From Sordaria brevicollis (lineage: Eukaryota > Ascomycota > Sordariomycetes > Sordariales > Sordariaceae): 64,000 bases of DNA. Below the pieces are notes generated by a model, which saw nothing but the letters and a program-made list of their open reading frames with translations, was not told the DNA's origin and did not search any database. Below, piece by piece: positions 45,053 through 57,492 of the stretch. The translations under genes were made by a program, and so were the position numbers. Position 1 is the first letter of the stretch. Each line of letters opens with the position of its first letter. Location of the stretch: positions 1,240,001 through 1,304,000 of the forward strand of contig JAUTDP010000003.1 in the NCBI GenBank assembly GCA_033439795.1, written 5' to 3'.

Positions 45053-46096
45053 ACCTGCTACATTGGCGAAGGGGCATTCTGACTTGGCCATGTCTTACAT
45101 TTTGGGCTGCTTCTGCCAGGGACGCCGTTCAAAAATGGACAGTGGCTCAAATGTTCCGTTGGTGGGTTTTCGTGTTCATTGCCTATTTACTTCTTGCCTT
45201 TTAGCTGGGGTACATCTTTCTTGGTTCCGCTGTATAATTATCATCCTTACTCGCTAGACGAGGAATCAAATTTCCGATCTTTGTTTTTATCGTTGTTGGT
45301 TCTTTGCTTTGGAATTGCATTGCATTGCCGCTTTGTAATACCTACCTACCGGCATCTGATGATCACCGGCAAGTATATGAAGCTGCAAGATGAATGGCCT
45401 AGGCGTATTCTGTATCCCTCTATATTCCCATATGGTGTCGTCCTTGTTGATATCCTCCATACATTGCTTGAGATCGAGCAATATCACAGGGTGGGTGTAG
45501 CTAGCGGCTTCAGTTACTGCCTGTTAGTGCAGCGCCCGACTTTTGCCGACACAGCACCTTTAGCTTAACACTACAATATTCTTCCTTTTATCGGGACTAC
45601 CTCTAACTAATATAATCACATACGACCATACCCACTGGAAAACTCGGGATCCCGTCCGCTCTCCCATAGATAAGCCAGTGAGGGCCAGACTAGTAGTTGG
45701 GTCGGTGACGACCAGCGAATCCCTGGTGTTGTATGTTCCATTTTTTTTTGCCAAGTTTTGGGTTCCTTGCCGACTGGGGTCTGGATGGGACGGGGTAAAC
45801 AATGGACGATTGATATGTGCATCTGGTATCCCGTTTATGCTGTGCCGTCGTCATTGTCTACCAGTTATTTCTGTCCAACCAGGGCGGACCTCTTTGATGT
45901 CCACCCGCACCATCATATATCCCTCTGGATGAGAATTCCATTTTCTGGCCGATGCCCTGCCCTTTATCTGTAATGGTTCGTGGCGTCCAGGTCTCACAAC
46001 CTGCCTCTCCCCATCAGACTAGATTCTATACTACACGCGAGAACAACAGAATAGTGAAACACACTCTCTCTACCATAAAATCCAACCCATAGTACC
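45053..46096. other. Spacer between the two secreted paralogues
   Basis: 3' UTR of the first and promoter of the second. No gene is supported. Confidence 0.45.
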
Positions 46097-46914
46097 ATGC
46101 AACTCATCACTCTCTTCAGTAGGCTTCTACTAGCCAACGTCAACATTGCCATCGCCGCCGTTGTCCTTCCTTCCACAGTCAACGACACTACCACCTCCGT
46201 TGGGCTCAGGGCTCTCCTTCCCCGCGATGACGAACACGGCACCACACTTTGCACAGACATCAACTTTGGTGGATATTGCCAGACCTTTTCCAATACCAGG
46301 TCGGGCTTGAAGAGTTCTGCATGTAGTGAGTCCTTTCTAATTCCATTCGTTAACGCATCGGGATGTATGGTAATTACAGGAACAGTTCGGAAGGAAGTTA
46401 TCTAACCTGCTGTGTGTGCGCTTGCCAATGAAGTCCGCCTCGATGACTCCATCCGAGGCAAAGTCTCCTCCGTCAAACCCTTTGGACCCAACGAAAAGAC
46501 AAAAGGGACATATTGTCGGTATTTCGTGTACGTACATACCTACCTACATACTCTTTCTTTACCCGTGGGTTTGACGTTGGCTGGCCAAGTAACACCCACG
46601 GGTACCCTTTTTTCTCTTCCCTTCCCAGCGAGCCCTCCCACTTCAATCATCCCCTTTCCTTTAATGTATGGGGAACCCAAGATAAGAGAGCTAACACCAG
46701 GTCAAAAACGGAAATAAGCAACGACCACTGCTTAGACTTTTCGTTAATGGACCCCAAAGCACCATGTGGAAGCCGCGAAACCAGCGAGTTTGCGGGGTTT
46801 TCGGACCTGAAAAGCATAGAGCCGTCTTGGTTCCATGCAGAATGCGATCAGGGAGGTAAAATGGATAAGAAGATTCAGAGCTTTTGGTGCTGGTTTCCTT
46901 ATAGGAAGCCCTAG
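46097..46914 (+). CDS. Small secreted cysteine-containing protein 2 (paralogue of protein 1)
   Basis: Three exons, 46097-46325, 46434-46527 and about 46719-46914, give roughly 172 residues. Intron 2 has two in-frame acceptors (46718 or the CAG about 18 bases upstream); I list the later one because it preserves alignment with the paralogue. A hydrophobic N-terminus (MQLITLFSRLLLANVNIAIA) acts as signal peptide, with a dibasic-like LLPRDD site after it. Shared features with protein 1 are LCTDINFGGYCQTF, IRLDDSIRGKVSSV, a YCRYFV strand and the KMDKKIQSFWC end. It is longer than its neighbour and carries an extra 30-residue loop. Function unknown. Confidence 0.65.
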
Positions 46915-47511
46915 GGTTCTATGTAGATCTGTAGTTTTGTTTGAGCACGATGAAAAGGGAAGGTAACGAACGCTCACCAGAAAGTGAAAAAGCATTCAAG
47001 TTCTTTTCTGTTCACGAAGAAGGTAGACTAGACTGTTAAAGCCAGGAATGAATCATGCCATTCACCAAACCACCCACCCAGAAAGGACACCGATCGCCAC
47101 TAAATAGAACGATATAAGTACACTCCTCCATCACGCCTTTTCACCAAGCCCCCTTACTGAAAGAAGAATGAATGAAAAATGCATATAATACAAACAAGAA
47201 AGCCGAAAACTTTTCTTGGACCACCAACCAAGTGTCCAAGTCAAAGCAATTATTAGGGTATCACCTCCTACTCCATACCATACCTAGAGGTATCTCCATC
47301 AAGCCACCTTCCTAACTTCCTTTCTTGCGATCTTGTTTCTCTACTATATCTCCATGCCCATCCCCATGCAACTCGCCTCAATTCAAAACTTCATCACCAC
47401 CTCCCTCGTCCCCTCTCCATCATCCCCTTCCCCATTCCCCTTTCCCTCCCCCTTCAATTCGCCAACATCACCAAAAACCATCGACACCAAAACTGCCGGA
47501 TCCCAGCTTCC
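46915..47511. other. Interval between secreted protein 2 and the pheromone receptor
   Basis: The two 3' ends face each other. No gene is supported; the C/T-rich stretch near 47400-47480 is 3' UTR-like. Confidence 0.45.
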
Positions 47512-49176
47512 CTACTCAAAAGACCTCGGCTGCGTCAGCCCCGACGGTTGCGGGTTCGGGCTAGGCACCCTCTCCTCACTCCTCGTCTCAATCGTTCTCT
47601 CCACTCTTACTCCCCCCATTGCATTTGCATTAGCACCACTCCTTCCTCGCTCGAGATCCTCGGTATGCATAGCAGTGCCCTTCTCGGACGATGGCTCAAA
47701 CAGGTCATCATCCAGATCATCCTCGTCGTCGATTCGAGCTAGCTCGCGGTCGAAGTGGTCAACTGAGGGATGCCTGTTTACTTGTTGCGATGAGGGGTGG
47801 TTGATGTGGAGGTGGTGGCCATCAGAAGCGATGTGAGAGGTTACGCCTGTGGTACGGGTGTTGTATCCCGGGTATGGAACGGGTGGGAATTGCATTGTAT
47901 AACTAGTGGTGTTGTGCAGACTGGGACTAGGAAAGCTCTGCGAGTCGGTGGTGATGGTTGAGTTGGTCGTTGTTAACAGTGGCCGTTGGCTGGAGGATGC
48001 CGAGCTGGCTGTCATTCGTTTTCCCCCCTTCGACGAAACTTTGGGGAGGCAGTTGATATTATTTCCGAAGGAGTTGTTGTTGTTGTTAGGGAAGATGATG
48101 CCGTTGTCGGCTGCTTTGTCTTTGTGGCCGTTGTCGGTTTTGGTGCCGGGGAGGCTCATGTCGCTGAGCGGATGGCTCCCGTTTGGTCCGCCACCGGAGA
48201 ATTCGGAGTCGGGCATGTAACCACGCGTGGCAATGCGCTGCGCAACGAGGGTGCCCAGGGGTAGGACGATGACGACGGAGGTTTGGGTGAGAGAGCCGGA
48301 CTCGAAACCGCTGGCTGGATCCAAGAACTCTAAACCGGCAAAGACCACGGGCACGAGCATCAGGATGGCATTGGTGATGATGAGCACATCCATGGGCTTA
48401 AGGCCCTTCATGCTCGGCAGGATACTCCGGTTGGTCCACATGTGTAGCACCAACCGGATCATAAACAGAAAAGTGAACCAGGAGATGGACCCCGTCGTCA
48501 TGGCCAGATATAGTTGGCGGACCCATTTGGGAGGGAAAGGAACGGCGTTGATGATGTTCTCTACCTGGAAGATGCAGTTGACAAAAGACAGGATGACAGT
48601 TCCGAGAATGAGCAGAGCGGAAATCGAAACGACGAGGGCTCGCCAGAGCGGTTCCCAGAGCTGCATCATGCTCCATGCTTGAACCATCAGGGCCATGAGC
48701 AAAAGGGTTGTGACAGGAATGCTGAGCACCGTGGCTGTCACGCTGATGTGCATGTCGCTTAGGGGAACGAACGACCAGTCGCCTGACCACAAAACGTAGA
48801 AGTCGGTCCAATGGCTTGGGTAGAACAGAGTGAGCAAGACGACGCGGATCAGGTTGAGTAGGAGGGCTAGCAGGCTGATGACGGTGGGTAGACGCTTGAA
48901 GCGGCGCCGGGGCGTCATGAGGAGCATGATAGCGAGCATGATAAAGGTGGCACCAATTTGGGTGGCGTAGTTGACTGCCGACGATATCAACATGCCGTTC
49001 AAGTCATCGATCACGGCAATGGAGACATTGAGGAGTTGGCCATGGTTGTCGAAGAAGAAGACGAGTTGGTTCTCGAGGTGTTCTTGGTCGGCTGGAGGGA
49101 CAGGAAGGATGAGGGTGGCATAGGAGGAATTAAGAACTGTGTTGATGCCGCTAGAGGCGTCGGCGGGGAGGGCCAT
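47512..49176 (-). CDS. pre-2: Alpha-factor-type pheromone receptor (STE2 family GPCR)
   Basis: A single exon of 554 residues starts at ATG 49176; the upstream in-frame extension has no ATG. Seven hydrophobic segments fill the first 300 residues, beginning YATQIGATFIMLAIMLLM, then TVISLLALLLNLIRVVLLTL, VLSIPVTTLLLMALMVQAW and later segments ending VVIVLPLGTLVAQRIAT. This is the STE2 fold; the QIGA and LLxNLxR segments are typical. The cytosolic tail of about 250 residues is Ser/Thr/Asn-rich. In heterothallic Sordariales this receptor (pre-2) senses the peptide pheromone of the alpha-factor type and acts through a heterotrimeric G protein. A possible 60-nt intron (49235-49294) lies in the 5' UTR. 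Confidence 0.93.
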   Translation of the reverse strand: MALPADASSGINTVLNSSYATLILPVPPADQEHLENQLVFFFDNHGQLLNVSIAVIDDLNGMLISSAVNYATQIGATFIMLAIMLLMTPRRRFKRLPTVISLLALLLNLIRVVLLTLFYPSHWTDFYVLWSGDWSFVPLSDMHISVTATVLSIPVTTLLLMALMVQAWSMMQLWEPLWRALVVSISALLILGTVILSFVNCIFQVENIINAVPFPPKWVRQLYLAMTTGSISWFTFLFMIRLVLHMWTNRSILPSMKGLKPMDVLIITNAILMLVPVVFAGLEFLDPASGFESGSLTQTSVVIVLPLGTLVAQRIATRGYMPDSEFSGGGPNGSHPLSDMSLPGTKTDNGHKDKAADNGIIFPNNNNNSFGNNINCLPKVSSKGGKRMTASSASSSQRPLLTTTNSTITTDSQSFPSPSLHNTTSYTMQFPPVPYPGYNTRTTGVTSHIASDGHHLHINHPSSQQVNRHPSVDHFDRELARIDDEDDLDDDLFEPSSEKGTAMHTEDLERGRSGANANAMGGVRVERTIETRSEERVPSPNPQPSGLTQPRSFE

Positions 49177-50878
49177 GGTGTTGAGCCTCAATGGCAACGA
49201 GTTGCTGTTGGGTATAGGTACCTAAGGACTTGAACTGGAAGCAGGTCAGTATCGGTAGGGTGGACAACTTCCAATGTCGTTGTTCTGTACATACCGTATC
49301 GACACCTCGAAGGCGAAAGGAAGACAGACCCTCTTTGGTGCTCGAGTCAAGCAAGCTCTTATGGGTAAACCTGACCAAGGACTAGAAGCCAAAGACAGGA
49401 AAGTGTTGATTCTTGCGTGTGCCGACGATGTCGTTAAATGAATGACGATCCTTCCACAGCTGTTGATGCCAAGTTGACTGTGACCGAAGACGACGAAGGA
49501 TTTAGTTGGGTTGATTAGCTTCGCTGAGAAAAGAAAAGTTCCAGTAAGACAGGATCTCCTGATATCGACAGTATATTGGACTGTGTATCGAGAAATGCTA
49601 ATCTCCTTCTGTCAGATTGTGGTTGAAGTTGGAGTTGGACTTGTTGTTGTGGGCGCTGTATCTTCTACAGAAGAAGTAGAAGGCAGGCTACGATGGTCCA
49701 TGTTCCCACGCAGTCAAAAGGTCGCTCCTATTCTCTCAAGCATCACCAACGACAACAAAATTGCAACAACATGAGGAAGTGGTACATCATATTGTGTGAT
49801 GGGAGTACGAAAGTGAGTGCGCAGAGTCCCATAATACCACCGCTCGTGAGATGTGAGTTCTCGATAATATAAAGAAACGGTTCGCACCAACCCCCCTACC
49901 CCCACCCAAATTGTCTTATTGTTCTTCCAAAGAAATGCAAACCACCATGGTAGTTCAATTGAGAATGCTTGGGATGAGGCCAGGGGCGTCGTTAGCATTG
50001 TTTGCTTGCCGAACCCTTAGTATTGTTCCTCGACATATGCGTGCACCCGCCCCACTTTTTCTGATTGCCCTTGGACGATGATGCACGTCGCACGTGGTGA
50101 CAGGTCAATGTGGATGGGTGAGCGGTGCGAAAAGATGGGATTGAAGATTTTTGGGTTTGGGAGATGTGAGGCATACATAATAGCAAGACGGGTGGGTGCT
50201 GCTGTGTTTCGAAAGGTTGAGATGAAAAGATGTTGTGGAACCTCGATGCCGCCGGTCGGTTTGCGCATTCCAACCAACAGCCGGATATTTACTGAGGCTG
50301 ATGGTCATGAACGGCATCGATTGTGGGATTTGGCGGCTTTTCGTTTCGTGTATGAACTCAATTGATTGAACTGGTCACCAGCCATGAAGCTTCGTCCACT
50401 GTGTTGTAAGTGGTGATTGACTCAAAGGGCATCGGACATGGACCGGTTCCTGGTGTGACGGTTCGTGGCCGACCTAAAAAGGAGGCGACCGGCGAGGAGA
50501 AGAGGCCAGGCCTGGTCCGGGGAAAACAAGCTATTGCGTCACTTGTATCCCTAAATGTAGGTACCTGCCTGCCTGCTACTACCTTGACCATCCGGGGAAG
50601 AGGAAAAACACATTCCGCCGGCACCGAAGTTCCCCTATCACTGGGTTGTGAACGAATCGGCTTGCGAGGTTTCATTCCGGATTCTGATCGATGAGCGATA
50701 GGAGTGTGACACAACAACGGTCCTTACCCTCCTTTCCCAGATACCAGGTCGAGCCCATGCTATGGCCAGCTAGCCTTGTCGGCTTACACTTCCGGGTAAA
50801 CATCCCTACCAAGAGTCAGCATTTTATAGTTCTTCATATCTCATGCCTCACTATCACCAACCGGGTTGGACAGAAGAC
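49177..50878. other. Receptor promoter and downstream region of the NIT1-like gene
   Basis: I see no supported gene. A possible 5' UTR intron of the receptor is at 49235-49294. Confidence 0.4.
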
Positions 50879-51993
50879 TTACGTTCTCCTCCGCAACGGT
50901 ACCTCGGCCCTAACCTTCTTCACCAGCTCGAGATCAATCGTCGCCGTCGCAATCTCCGGCTCCTCTCCTTTCTCACCTCCCAAACTCGCTACTATCCTCC
51001 CCCACGGGTCAATGATCATGCTGTGTCCATAACTGACCCTCTTCTCGTTATGTCTGCCCACCTGCGCCGCAGCTATGACATACGACTGCGTCTCAATCGC
51101 TCTCGCCCTCAACAACACCTCCCAGTGCGCCTGTCCGGTGGGAACGGTGAATGCAGAGGGGTAGGTGATGATTTCTGCGCCGAGGCGACGCAGGGAGAGG
51201 CCAATCTCAGGGAAGCGGAGCTGTTGTGGTGGAAAGCTCAGTCAGCCACGCACCTTGCCTCATCGCCCACCAAAATGAAGTATGGAGTTGAGAAGTGAGA
51301 GGGGGAAAGAGGATGAGAACTCACATCAAAACAGATAGTACTCCCCACCTTGCCGACCCCCGTCAAGTCATATGGCTTCTCAATCTTGCTTCCAGGCTCC
51401 ACGCTCTCACTTTCTTTGAGGATTGGGCCGTTCTTAATATCCACATCAAACAGGTGAATCTTTTGGTACCGGTGCGCGATTTCACCCTGCTCGTTGATCC
51501 AGAGGACGGTGTTTCTGATCCGTTGAGAGGTCTCGCTGGGTTCGTGCACACCGACGTGGATAGGAAGTTTCTCCCGTCTGGCTTCCTCTTGCAAACCCTT
51601 CACAAACTCACTTTCCTGGACGGACTTGCAAAGACCGAGGCTTTCGGGGGCGGAGGAGGAGATGTAGTCCGTTGCCTCGGGGAGAAAGAGGGCCTGCGAT
51701 GGTTCGGAGCTAGGTCTCAGCTATCTGGCCCTGATATGGCCCAAAACATGCATTCATACGAGATCGAGAGGAAAATGACAAACCTTTGCTCCAGCCTGTA
51801 CTGCTTTCTTGACGAGGATCTGGCATTGGCGGAGGTTGTTGGCCATGCTAGCCGTCGAGGTCAACTGGCCTACTGCCTGTTGGCCATCATGTCAGTGATC
51901 TCTTATCGGCATGTGGTAGTGGTTGACATTGTCGTCGTCATTGTCGTGGCAAACACAGATCTCAAGGGGAGGAAAACATACGATAAGTGCCAT
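50879..51993 (-). CDS. Nitrilase-superfamily amidase, NIT1-like (deaminated glutathione amidase)
   Basis: Four exons, complement of 51982-51993, 51784-51876, 51325-51693 and 50879-51220, give 271 residues. Exon 1 encodes only MALI; introns are 105, 90 and 104 nt, all in phase 0. The catalytic triad is visible: Glu 41 in FLPEATDY, Lys 113 in RYQKIHLFDVD and Cys 156 in STICFD. Further hallmarks are GQLTSTASM, RFPEIGLSLRRLGAEI, THWEVLLRARAIETQSYV-like AHWEVLLRARAIETQSYV and NEKRVSYGHSMIIDPWG. It aligns best with NIT1-type enzymes, which hydrolyse deaminated glutathione, a repair activity in metabolism. A NIT2-type omega-amidase is the alternative, less likely because of the RYQKIHLFDVD and RHNEKRVSYGHS blocks. 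Confidence 0.9.
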
Positions 51994-53428
51994 CTTTCTA
52001 ATATAAAGTTCAGGTGGCAAAATGTGAAGGAAAAACCAGGCTATTTGGGTCGCGGCGCAAATTTGCACTGATGAGTGTCTTGAAGTTTCTCGGCTGATTC
52101 CCTTGTTATTGCTGCGGGGTTTTGGTTGACGCTATCGCGACTGCCACAGTCGCTGTTCTTGGCAGCCAATGGCGTGTTGCACAGTTGCAGTGTAGCGGGA
52201 TTGCACTAACAATTTTGACCCCTAACCCTGGCTAGGAGCAGAGGCCGACGATACCCACACTTGGCACAAAACCCGAGGAAAAAATCTTCAAAAAGAAGAA
52301 CAAGTGATGTTTAGTCACGATCCACCCAGGGGTCGAACCTGGAACCTCCTGATTCGTAGTCAGACGCTCTGCCATTGAGCCAGCGGACCTTGTTGATTGT
52401 TTGTTCAAGAGGTACTAGTGATATCGTCAGTGTCGCCGATGCAAGCATCCCCACCGCCGTCCGCTTCGACATGATAACAACCTCCTCCCACCCATCAAGG
52501 ACCACCTCGGCATTCTTGTTACTTAAATTTGTTCCTAGAGAACATCTTGATGAAAAGAACCCAGTTGAATAGGTGAACGTTGACCTTGCCTGCTTGGAAA
52601 TTAATAGGACATGGTGACCTTATAGACAACGGGTTTCTCATCATGAGAGACCGCCAAAGCTCAAAGAGTATAAACAAGTGAAGGAGATTGAAAAGCAACA
52701 TAGGGCTGGAAGGAAGGAGTAAGAGTGACGAACGGACGGGTGTTCATGGAAAGTGGAAAAACTGGCATGTCTGAAGGGGAAAAAAGGCTCGTGTCGGTGG
52801 TAGCCTAGAGGTAGGAATGGAAGAGAAGTGATGAGCTGATCGGAAGGGTGATGGAGATATCGGAACCGAAGGACGGGAATTCGCAAGTACCTGGGCTCTA
52901 GCTAAACACCGACTTGTCAATTCAACTTCCACTTACCACTCGAAGGGGTGATGGAAGCCGCGAGCAGACTCTGTAGAGTTCAAGTTGGTGAGGTGGGTGA
53001 CGAGAGAAAGTTTGCTTGTCGCTCAAACTGCGAGTCACCTGTCGGGTGCTGTCTCGTTCTTGCCCCCAGAATCTTCCGTCAACAGTAGTGAGTGTCATGA
53101 AGTTATGCCGAAGGAGGAAGGAACTGGCTCAAGCTGATGAGCGAAGAACGGCAAGTGGAAATCCATACGAATCAGCAAGGAAAGATAAACCTTCCTCAGC
53201 AGCAATGTAAAGTCGAACGAGACCAGGAACGATCACCACCTCATTGCCAACCTAGCCTAATCACGGTCCATATTTCACCCGTCCTTCATTCACCACATCT
53301 GTCCCTCCATCAGGCTGGTCTCCCATCTCCCTCCTTATTGGTGACAGCTCGACGCTGCATTATACGACTGGTGGCATTAATCCTCAGTCCATCCAACACT
53401 CCCATTCTGTGATCTTCAGTTTGACGAA
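51994..53428. other. Interval with a tRNA gene and the promoter of the Ser-rich protein gene
   Basis: Besides tRNA-Arg at 52318-52389 no gene is supported. The stretch 53200-53428 is the C/T-rich leader of the next gene. Confidence 0.45.
52318..52389 (-). tRNA. tRNA-Arg (anticodon ACG)
   Basis: A full cloverleaf can be drawn on the minus strand. The acceptor GGTCCGC pairs with GTGGATC (two wobbles), the D-arm is GCTCAATGGCAGAGC, the anticodon arm is TCTGA-CTACGAA-TCAGG with anticodon ACG, and the T-arm is CCAGG-TTCGACC-CCTGG. Discriminator G. No intron. T-runs at 52278-52299 (minus strand) provide the Pol III terminator. Confidence 0.93.
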
Positions 53429-56400
53429 ATGCCCGCATCAAGCCCAGAGCTGTCTCCCACCTCGAAGGGGCCAGTGGAGGGACCCCAGTCACCAGTCCAA
53501 ACCGACTTCACTGACGTCCAACTAAAGCCAGCTCCCCTCCGCCTCACGAGGAAGAGCAACTCGAGCGGCGGCCAGAGTGACAACAGTTTATCTCGCAGCA
53601 ACTCATCTTCTGGCAGGACCCCTAACCGTGCCAACCCAGCCAACAGGGAGAGCCTGAACACCATCATTCATAGTGCAGCAACCCCATCCACTTTTCGAAC
53701 AGCTCACAGCCAAACGGCCCAAACCTCCCCTAAACTCGCCTCTCTGGTATCCAAGTTCGAGATCCTGGATGTCATGGGCAGTGCTGACCCTGGAGCTTTG
53801 CGGCTTCCATCTCCAGAAAAGAACGGAAAGGCTCTAAGGGCTCCAATACCAACGCCAGACGAGGCAGACTTCAGGAGTGCTGCCAAACGTCAAAGCCAGT
53901 ACTTGACAGACAGCCTCTCAAGTCACAAACAAGCCAATGTCTCCCTCCCCAGGTCGTCTCTGGCCCAGCGAGGAGCTCGTCCCAAAGGATTGGCTTCTGA
54001 GGCCAAGACTTCACCCGCCAACGCACCAAAACATTGCGATTCGAGCGGCGTTGCAGAAAGACGCAGGCTCTTCGAATCTGGAAGCACTGGTATGTTTGCT
54101 GCGTTGTGGATCTGTGTGTGATACACACCTCTCCGGACCAAAGCTAATGGCTGTAGTGCCTCGTCCTTTTGATAGCCCCATCGCCACCCCAGTCGTCACC
54201 CGTGCGGTTGCACGTGTCCCTCCGCAGGGCGAGCAGAAACGGGCTTCCGAGATGGTCAACCCTGCTCAGCGTTCCACCATCTCTGGAAGGCGATCCGTTA
54301 CTGCTCAAGCCTCAGCTCCCTCTCTATCATCACAACAATCGGCGACAGAATCCGTCGGACCAGCGCGCGAAAGAAGAAAGAGCGTTGCTGCCCTTCGTAT
54401 GTCTTTTGAGCGTTCATCTTTGCCAAGTCTTCAACCGGAGACACCAAGCTCCACCCAGCGGCCGTTACGTCGGACGCTCACCCACGGCTTGTCGATTTCC
54501 ACACAAGTCCCAACACCAATGACGCCCAACCGAGGAGCTGATGATCCCATTACACCGACGAGGGTCAGAAACCTTCGTTCTTCAGAGGTCTTTGCTCAGA
54601 CGTTCCCTCGCCTGGGACAGCCGACGAACCAGTCAGTGCATAGACGTGACACCAATGCCTCATCGTGCCTAAAGCAAAACCAACTTCACAACACAGTTTC
54701 ACGACTTGTCGATTCGCATGATGGCAACATTTCTGATGCTGAGGCAGAGACGCATAGACCCGTTAGCAGGAAGAACAGTGACACGCCAACAAGGACATCA
54801 GCGCGTACATCTACACGCCGGTCCAGCTCCCAACACCCCTTGCTCCTTTCCCGCACCCTTTCGGTCAAGGTTACGACCGGCCCGCAGACCATGATGACCC
54901 TTCAACAGCCGTGGGCGACCTCCTCTGGGTCTCTGCCCCTTACCGCCTCCCATAGCCACGGCCACCAGGACCAACGCAAGTCCAAGTCAGGCGGTTCCAG
55001 TGACTCAGCAGCATCCGTACCACTTGCCCCAGTCAACAGAGTCAAGGATCTGCAAAAGGTGTTCGATGCTAACCCCGCGGGTCCAGGCTCAGCACCCTTC
55101 CTTCCCTTCATCCAAAAGCGCAGGGCGCAAACATTGACCGTTGGGGTTCCCGCCAAGTCCAGCCTCAGCGCACCCATCATGGTATCAACGACTGTGGCCG
55201 TGACCACTCGCAAGACATCCCGGCGTTCCTCGCTGCAACAGCAGCAGCAAAGCTCGGATTTGATTCCAGAGACTGCTAGCTCCAATTCCTCAAGCGTGGT
55301 ACGCACCCGCAAACGGAGCAAGACTCTGCCATCGTCGCTCGGTGGATATCGCCGTAAGAGCTCAGGTGGCCCTGCTGGTCCTGGGTCTTCGGGCTACACC
55401 AGCTACTTCCAGCGTAGGAAAATCAAGAAGCAGCAGAAGCAGGACATGAAGAAGCTCGCAGCCGGAGAAGACTCGCCAGTCAAAGAGCGTATCAGTCTGT
55501 TCGAGCAGCTTGGCGGCAGCAGACACAGCTACGGTCACACCAGGAACGGTGGTAACGGATGTGGTAGCATAGTGAGTCTGCCGCTCTCGATGCACAGCAA
55601 GCGGAAGTCGTCAGAAACTACCGGTTCTTCCCAGAGCCGCAGCAATCGCTCATCTGGAGACATGGATCGAGCTGGTTTTGGTAAAAGAGGTCGTGGAAGC
55701 TCATCTTCTGGAAGCCGAGTAATGAGGGTGCTGTCTTTTGGAACGAAGGGTGACAGCAACAGCAGCCGTAGCAGTGGGAATAGTAAGGTGCTCCGGGCTG
55801 CGGGGAGGAAGATCAGCAATGCCGTGTCGATGTCAATGCCGATATCCAAGAGGAAGGATAGCGGAGTCATAGGGGGTGGTAAAGGAAAAGGAAAGGCCAA
55901 AGTCAAGGGGAGTGATGGGTCCAATGAGCAGCCGCTTGTCTTGAGTTCGACGAACAAGGAAACCGGCGAGTCGACGTTTTTCGTAAAAGGTGTGTTGTGG
56001 AAGGTGTCGGGCTCCCACGGGGATCTTGACCTCAATGTCGCAGTGGCGGGCGGCGTAACCAGTCCCGAGACAGAGGAGCGGAGGCGTGGTGAAAGGACCA
56101 CGGAAGCCACTACAACCTCGTTCCCAAGCACAGAGTCTGGGTCCGGATCGTCGGGTTCGGCGGGTGCGATTGCCCGGCACCCCGTCCTGCAGCAATGGCC
56201 GCACCTTGACAAGGTCAACCGGACGGTGCCACATCGTTATGATCGTAAAGCCCAAGGATCTCTGTCAGTTGAGGTCGACAGTACATCGCCTGAATGGTCT
56301 CAATGCTTAGACGACGACGATGATCCTTTCCTTCAATCGAGTCGACCAGCCAAAATTGGAGGCAGCAGCGGCAAGATCACAAAGAGCACAACAGTGCCAA

Positions 56401-56885
56401 ACGATGTCGGCATCGTGAGCCGCAAGCGAGGTTTTCTCCCCACCCGCAGATCTCACGGAGATGTTGTCGAAGCCGCTCGCGGTCCCTCAATTTCCTTGAG
56501 GAAGAGCTTCACCATGGCGGTATTGCCTCGTCTCTCGAGCGGGAACTCCAGCACCGATGACCGCCTTCAAGATGGCGGAGGGAAGCAGAAGGGCAACAAG
56601 TTGACCAAAGATAATAAAGGTAAAGAGGTACCATCCCGGCAGTCGAGCATCTCGTGGGGCCAGAAAGCCGCAGCGGCTGCATATGGCATCGGTCAGAGGT
56701 TGAAGGAACGCAAGGGCAGCAGTCGGTCGGCATCGCTGTTGGGAATTGGTGTCGAGACCGGCGCCAGTACCGGTACGGGCGGAAATAGCAGTGCCAATAG
56801 TGACGTTGCCGCCGCTGCCACTTCCGCTGCCGTCCCCATTCCCATCAGTGCTATTACCACAGAGTCGCTGCGCCATGACGAGTAG
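53429..56885 (+). CDS. Large Ser-rich, disordered protein of unknown function
   Basis: Two exons, 53429-54089 and 54157-56885, are joined across a 67-nt intron (GTATGT donor, CTAAT branch, TAG acceptor) and give 1129 residues. The start at 53429 begins MPASSPELSPTSKGPVEG. The protein is rich in Ser, Arg, Thr, Pro and Gly, with many basic RRxS and SP motifs that look like kinase sites, for instance RRKSVAALRMSFERSSLPS. Short more structured segments are VKERISLFEQLGGSRHSYG, FVKGVLWKVSG and ISWGQKAAAAAYGIGQRLKE. No recognised domain, signal or membrane segment. It is probably a regulatory or scaffold protein; conserved-block comparison with other Sordariales would help. Confidence 0.82.
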
Positions 56886-57492
56886 GACGTTGTGGTGGCG
56901 ACGCCCAAAGGTGGTCTGCAGCATCCAAGGCCATCAAGGATGGTAAACTTGAGGAGGATCGAGAGTTTTAATGGTGTCCAGGATAGAGTTAGGAGGTTTG
57001 AAGGGATCGGTTCGAAGGACCAAATGATAGGGTTATCGTGCGATGGCTCTGAGTTGGCGGCGGCTGCTGGAAAGGCTAGAAAGGCGAGCAGTGTTTTTCA
57101 TAAAAAACCGTGAAGGTTTATGAAGATCAACTTGGTCAGTCAGTCAGGTATAAGTCAGGTATAGAGTAGTTGCCTAGGCCAGGCATTGTTAAAGCAGCGG
57201 GCAGACGTTTCTGGTTTGTTGTTTGTTGGATCATAGCTTATTGGGCCCTTTTTGTCGTCCTTGTACTTTGGCCGTCAAATGTATGTTAGGTTAGAAACGA
57301 GGCGGTAATGTGTGATTTGTTGATAGTTGTTACAGTTAGAATAAAAAGTTGTTGAAATCAAGGATCGTGATCACGTACAAACCAGAGGGGAGCCCAAAGG
57401 GGCTTTAGGTCATAATCATCCATTCATCTATCTCATTACTCTATCTTCTTTCCCATGGTCTTCCCATTCACACCATATCCTCACTCACCAGA
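56886..57492. other. Interval between converging genes
   Basis: 3' UTRs of the Ser-rich gene and of vps23; nothing else seen. Confidence 0.5.

Noticed and set aside
45179..45568. 129-codon plus-strand frame after secreted protein 1
   Set aside because: No protein-like features and it begins inside the probable 3' UTR.
52120..52240. GGCGCAAATTTGCACTG region as another cluster motif site
   Set aside because: Not an exact match and lies far outside the RiPP cluster.
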